Source: a bacterium HR27 (GTDB lineage: Bacteria; Chloroflexota; Chloroflexia; Thermomicrobiales; Thermomicrobiaceae). From it: a DNA stretch of 7,496 bases. A model generated the notes under the pieces. That model saw only the letters and a list, made by a program, of their open reading frames with translations. It did not search any database and was not told the DNA's origin. Shown piece by piece: positions 4,656 to 7,496 of the stretch. Numbering within the stretch: the first letter of the stretch is position 1; every line of letters starts with the position of its first letter. Location: positions 1 through 7,496 of the forward strand of contig BEID01000054.1 in NCBI GenBank assembly GCA_002898975.1, written 5' to 3'. The position numbers and the translations under genes are program-made.

Positions 4656-6450
4656 GGCGCGGCTTTACTCCTCCAGCCGACCGGCGCAGACTCGCCACGG
4701 CCGCCGACAGGCGGGACACGACCAAGATCGAGAGCACGAGAAGGCTGGCAACGACGATGTCAGCAAGGGACGGTGCAGCCGCCGCTGGCCAGGCGACCGT
4801 GACGAGTCCGAGGAGGAACAGGTTGCGCAGCAGTGTCGCCCATCCGAACCTCGTCGGCATCAGGTTGCCGAAGCAGGAACAGTCCGTGTCCGGGGCGCGC
4901 CGTGCTCCGACGATGGCGAACGCGGTGAAGGTGAGGAGAGCGGACGTGGCGAGCGCGAGCCCAGGGCCTTGGGTGCCCGGTAGGAGCAAGAGGACGCCGG
5001 TGAGGAGTTCCAGCGCGATGGTCCCGAGCGCGGCCGGACGAGCCCAACGGCGGAGTCGCGGGAGGACGGTAGCGAGCAGGTGCGCAGCATCGGCGAGGGC
5101 GAAGACCTTGCCCAACGCCGCGACGAGGAAGGTGCCAGCGAGCAGGGCGGTCGCGACCCCAGCTGCCGACTCGGGAAGGTGCCGGAGCAGGCCAGTCGCG
5201 CCGGCCGGCGCAGTCGTGCCGGGGGAGAACGCCGGCCAGTGATAGTAGGTGACGTACGGAAACTCCAGGTAGAGGCCGCAGGCCAGCGGTGCCGAGAGTG
5301 TCCCGCTGTCGAGCGGGAAACGCCAGAGGCATCCGTCGCTGATCGCACCGACGTACACGGTACGCTCCTCTGGCTCGGCACCCACCAGCAGCCAGTCGGA
5401 GGCGTCGCTACCGACTGGCAAGCGGTGGGTCGCCACCAGTCGCCAGTGCGCCGGGTCGATGACGAGGAGCTCGGAGGCCTGCGGGGAAAAGGCGACCAGG
5501 CGGTCAGCCGCGAGCGTCGTGGCCTGCGCGGCGAGGTCCCGGGCGAGCGGTGGGTCCACACGGCGCATCTCCAGCGTGCGCGGATCGAGGACGAATCGGG
5601 CCAGGTCAGCCGTGACCAACCAGAGCTCGTCGCCGACGAGCAGGGGAGCCGCGAGAGAGGGGGAGGCGCTCGGTGCGAGACGACCCCGCTCCGGCAAGTA
5701 GGCCGTGACGAGCCGCGGGATCGTCTGCTGGGCGACCACCGCACCCGTCCGCTGGTCGAGGACGAAGACGTCACCCAAGGAGTTCGTCCACTGCGGGAGG
5801 ACGGAGCGGTTAACGACCAGCAACCGATCGCGACCGGGGAAGAGCCAGGCGTAGCCACTGGCGCCCAGGCTGGTGGCCCAGGAGGCCCACGCCTGCCGTT
5901 CCAGGTCGTACAGGGTGACGACGAGCTGCGGGATGTCACCGCTGCTGCCGTAGTAGGCGAGCCCCAGGAGCGTGCCGTCCGGAGAAAACGCAGCGAAGGT
6001 GAGGCGGAGATTTTCGACGAGGTCGGGCTGGCGGCTCGCCAGGCCGGCGAGCGGTGGGGCGGACGCTCCGCGTGGCAGGGAGGCCTCGAGCGACCAGGCG
6101 GGGAGCGATCGGATCTCGAGGACGTCGGTCGACCCGTCAGGACTGTCGCGCACGACAGCGGCGCGGCGACCGTCCGGCGAGAGGAAGATTTCGAGGTACC
6201 CCTGGTCGGGGTGCGGTGCCCGGTGCAGCTCCTGACCGGTGCGCGGGTCGAGGACGACGATCTCCTTCGCGTCGGGTCGCGCGAGCGAGACGATCAGAGG
6301 CCGATCCGGGGGAGCAGCGGTGGCACCACGGGTAGCCGACCCGCGCAGCGTCATTCCCAGCGCGCCGAGCCCGAGGAAGAGGAGAACGGCGAGCGACCCC
6401 AGGAGGACGGTCCGTGTGCGCATCCAGTTGCCAGCGTCTGATCTCTGCAT
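4645..6450 (-). CDS. Membrane-anchored beta-propeller fused to a MauE domain
   Basis: A 601-residue two-part protein. Residues 13-33 are a membrane helix; about 48-412 form a beta-propeller-like region with repeats such as VVLDPRTG (65-72), LSPDGRRAAVV (90-100), FSPDGTLLGLAY (155-166), VFVLDQRTG (228-236) and VLDPRTLEM (287-295). Its length matches the seven-bladed heavy chain (MauB) of TTQ amine dehydrogenases. It ends in LACGLYLEF-x-YVTYYHWPAFSPGT (389-411). Residues 425-590 are a MauE/DoxX-superfamily domain with four helices (near 428-450, 472-490, 497-515, 539-580) and the MauE-type motif CSCFG (Cys524, Cys526). MauE is needed to fold and oxidise the light chain. The ATG at 6450 has GGAGG 7 bp upstream, 24 bp after the light-chain stop. 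The fusion keeps mauB-mauE-mauD order. The propeller could be a true heavy chain or a scaffold; its blades are only weakly WD40/YVTN-like. Confidence 0.82.
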   Translation of the reverse strand: MQRSDAGNWMRTRTVLLGSLAVLLFLGLGALGMTLRGSATRGATAAPPDRPLIVSLARPDAKEIVVLDPRTGQELHRAPHPDQGYLEIFLSPDGRRAAVVRDSPDGSTDVLEIRSLPAWSLEASLPRGASAPPLAGLASRQPDLVENLRLTFAAFSPDGTLLGLAYYGSSGDIPQLVVTLYDLERQAWASWATSLGASGYAWLFPGRDRLLVVNRSVLPQWTNSLGDVFVLDQRTGAVVAQQTIPRLVTAYLPERGRLAPSASPSLAAPLLVGDELWLVTADLARFVLDPRTLEMRRVDPPLARDLAAQATTLAADRLVAFSPQASELLVIDPAHWRLVATHRLPVGSDASDWLLVGAEPEERTVYVGAISDGCLWRFPLDSGTLSAPLACGLYLEFPYVTYYHWPAFSPGTTAPAGATGLLRHLPESAAGVATALLAGTFLVAALGKVFALADAAHLLATVLPRLRRWARPAALGTIALELLTGVLLLLPGTQGPGLALATSALLTFTAFAIVGARRAPDTDCSCFGNLMPTRFGWATLLRNLFLLGLVTVAWPAAAAPSLADIVVASLLVLSILVVSRLSAAVASLRRSAGGVKPRHAA

Positions 6451-6474
6451 CGGTGTACCTCCTCTGTCCCGGAC

Positions 6475-6909
6475 TCAGCACGTCGCCACCAGCACAGCGC
6501 GCGTGCACACGACGTTCCCCGAGTCACACCAGCTCGGTTGTGCCCCTCCGTTCGTGCAGCGGCAGCTGCTAGGGCAGGTGGAGACGCTCCCGCTCGTGCA
6601 GCAGTCGATGTATCGGACGACGAACGCGCGGTTACGAGCCGGATCGTAACAGCACAGGTACCAGGCCCGGGTACTCGAGACCGTCCCGCTCGGGCAGGCC
6701 TGGTCGCTCCCGCCCCGGCAAGAGCAGAGGCAGCCGGACATACCGCAACGGAACCAGTCGCTGCAGCTCTGGGCACGGGCCAGCTCCGGCTCGCGGAGGA
6801 GAGTGACCGTGGCAGCGGCAAGGGCCAGAGCGCGGCGGATCCGCGTCCGCCGTGTCGTCGTGTCACTCGCCGGATTCGGTGATGCACGGCTGTGCAGCGT
6901 GTCGTCCAC
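6475..6909 (-). CDS. mauA: TTQ-type amine dehydrogenase light chain homologue (MauA-like)
   Basis: A 144-residue exported Cys-rich protein. Residues 1-47 form a long leader with two Arg pairs (20-21, 25-26), a hydrophobic core and an ARA-Q cleavage site, like the long Tat-type MauA leader. The mature ~97 residues align without gaps, from Cys49 to Cys104, with the Paracoccus MADH light chain as I remember it: CSDWFRC for CDYWRHC, PSGT, Trp83 for TTQ Trp57, RYIDCC for AYRDCC (Asp102 for Asp76), then Trp127-Cys128 for Trp108-Cys109 and Cys135-Thr136 for Cys121-Thr122. All 12 canonical cysteines are matched, plus four extra (Cys60, 86, 112, 144). The Asp32 position is Ser58 and the loop before Trp127 is shortened. 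In TTQ enzymes the light chain oxidises primary amines and passes electrons to a copper protein or cytochrome. GTG at 6909 is the first start after an in-frame TAG; its binding site is poor. Activity and substrate are unknown. Confidence 0.87.
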   Translation of the reverse strand: MDDTLHSRASPNPASDTTTRRTRIRRALALAAATVTLLREPELARAQSCSDWFRCGMSGCLCSCRGGSDQACPSGTVSSTRAWYLCCYDPARNRAFVVRYIDCCTSGSVSTCPSSCRCTNGGAQPSWCDSGNVVCTRAVLVATC

Positions 6910-6931
6910 AGCAGGTCTTTCTTTCTACTCT

Positions 6932-6947
6932 GTCTATTCCTTTAGAC
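6932..6947. repeat. Inverted repeat GTCTA-N6-TAGAC upstream of the mauA-like gene
   Basis: A 5-bp perfect inverted repeat with a 6-bp spacer in the only A/T-rich patch of this part of the window, 23 bp before the GTG start at 6909. It could be an operator or overlap a -10 region. Confidence 0.35.
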
Positions 6948-6992
6948 GCACGAGAGATCGTCCCGCAGACAGGTGGAAGGTGCGCACGTTAC

Positions 6993-7029
6993 CTGCCGAG
7001 CAATGACGAGCGACCGGCGAACTCGGCAG
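6993..7029 (-). other. Stem-loop in the mau-like leader
   Basis: CTGCCGAG and CTCGGCAG form a perfect 8-bp stem around a 21-nt loop that is itself GC-rich (TTCGCCGGTCGC...). There is no T-run after it, so it is not a standard terminator of the upstream propeller gene. Confidence 0.35.
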
Positions 7030-7149
7030 CTGCCCGGGAGGTCTGTCCAGTGTGATGACGGCCCGCCACGGGAGGGCCAGAGCACCCGCTCGAGCCGTCG
7101 AGCCCGCACGCGCTCGACGCTGCGTCCGGACCGTTCGGGGTGCCGGCAT

Positions 7150-7496
7150 TCAGGTTCCCGGCGAGCGGCCCGCTGGACTGGTCCCCTGAGCAGGCGGTGC
7201 GTTACGCGGAAGCCGGACCCACGCGGGGATCCGACTGCGGACACTGGTGACGCTCCGGCGCAGCGTGCTGGAGGCTACGAGCAGTGCCAGCACGGGCAGG
7301 AGCGACACGGCGCCGAGAGCGAGCGCCGCCACGCCGACGGTACCGGTTCGCTGGCGGGCTAGCGCGGGGAGCGTGGCCGTCGCTTCGCTCGTGCCCGGCG
7401 CGAATGCTGGCCAACCGTAGTACGTGACCCACTCGGGGCGCAGGTCGAGCCCGCAGGCCAACGGCGTCGAGAGTTCGAGAGTGTCGAGGTCCCAGC
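7150..7496 (-). CDS. C-terminus of a second propeller protein with a single membrane helix (5' end beyond right edge)
   Basis: The last ~115 residues of a gene entering from the right edge. Its visible start, WDLDTLELSTPLACGLDL, and the following VTYYGWPAFAPGT closely match residues 376-411 of the propeller-MauE protein (WRFPLDSGTLSAPLACGLYL, VTYYHWPAFSPGT), and the DNA is visibly similar there too. The two are paralogues joined at the end of the propeller. After that they differ: this copy has one hydrophobic helix (VGVAALALGAVSLLPVLALLVAS) followed by a basic tail, and no MauE domain or CxC motif. It would be a propeller held outside the membrane by a C-terminal anchor. It ends 240 bp before the light-chain gene in the same direction. 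A TTG at 7461 is not the start, because homology continues upstream to the edge. Confidence 0.8.
   Translation of the reverse strand, partial: WDLDTLELSTPLACGLDLRPEWVTYYGWPAFAPGTSEATATLPALARQRTGTVGVAALALGAVSLLPVLALLVASSTLRRSVTSVRSRIPAWVRLPRNAPPAQGTSPAGRSPGT

Larger units (their letters stand above)
6910..7149 (-). promoter_or_regulatory. 240-bp leader of the mau-like unit with inverted repeats
   Basis: No convincing gene is seen here; the one open frame running back from 7149 lacks the G/C third-position bias of the neighbours. On the minus strand it contains CTGCCGAG...CTCGGCAG (7029-6993; 8-bp stem, 21-nt loop), then an A-rich stretch at 6948-6914 holding GTCTA-AAGGAA-TAGAC (6947-6932). 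A further 5-bp repeat, CTCGA-CGGC-TCGAG, lies at 7102-7089. I could not identify a good sigma-70 or ECF promoter by eye. The section likely carries the promoter or control site of the downstream unit. Confidence 0.4.

Noticed and set aside
5080..6441. Plus-strand open frame of 453 codons
   Set aside because: It lies opposite the propeller-MauE gene, which has real domains, a good ribosome binding site and operon spacing; the antisense product is low-complexity and charged.
6934..7149. 71-codon minus-strand frame between the partial propeller gene and the light-chain gene
   Set aside because: It starts directly after the upstream stop but has no binding site, only modest G/C at third positions compared with neighbours, and an Arg-rich product without features.
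1..7496. tRNA, rRNA, CRISPR arrays, insertion sequences or attachment sites
   Set aside because: No tRNA-like cloverleaf, spaced direct repeats, transposase motifs or terminal inverted repeats were seen on either strand.

Overview
The window is GC-rich bacterial DNA with strong G/C third-position bias, Arg/Ala/Leu-rich proteins and long antisense open frames. Tightly packed genes, few lysines and the gene content suggest a thermophile-like high-GC bacterium. Chloroflexota of the Thermomicrobia type is my best guess, made from recall rather than a search.

Left edge (1-1459): the N-terminal two thirds of a dihydrolipoyl dehydrogenase (minus strand, running off the edge) is transcribed divergently from a 100-residue SWIM zinc-finger protein (plus strand). 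Both have the same extended -10 sequence, TGCTATACT. The SWIM gene converges on a DoxX-like membrane protein gene (1471-2565, minus); a perfect 14-bp palindrome covers the junction.

Centre and right (2667-7496, all minus, read right to left): this looks like a relative of the methylamine/aromatic amine dehydrogenase (mau) gene cluster. In transcription order it holds: (1) the C-terminus of a propeller protein with one membrane helix, cut by the window edge; (2) a 240-bp leader with inverted repeats; (3) a Cys-rich exported protein matching the light chain (MauA) of tryptophan tryptophylquinone (TTQ) amine dehydrogenases, with both cofactor-forming tryptophans kept; (4) a 601-residue protein fusing a membrane-anchored beta-propeller (size of the MauB heavy chain) to a MauE domain; (5) a MauD/TlpA-like membrane-anchored thioredoxin with CPPC; (6) a possible 20-residue lipoprotein; (7) an unrecognised membrane protein; (8) an ECF-type sigma factor with an unusual N-terminal hydrophobic segment. 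Overlaps or gaps of 9-24 bp indicate one transcription unit from 6909 to 2667. The DoxX-like gene follows after a 101-bp gap with strong dyad symmetry and may have its own control.

Working model (inference): the light chain is exported, its many disulfides are made by the MauE/MauD-like pair, and it pairs outside the membrane with the propeller domain, which here is tethered by its fused MauE helices. The order propeller-MauE-MauD copies the mauB-E-D order, with B and E joined. No MauG-type dihaem maturase is visible, so how or whether TTQ is made is open. The substrate is unknown.
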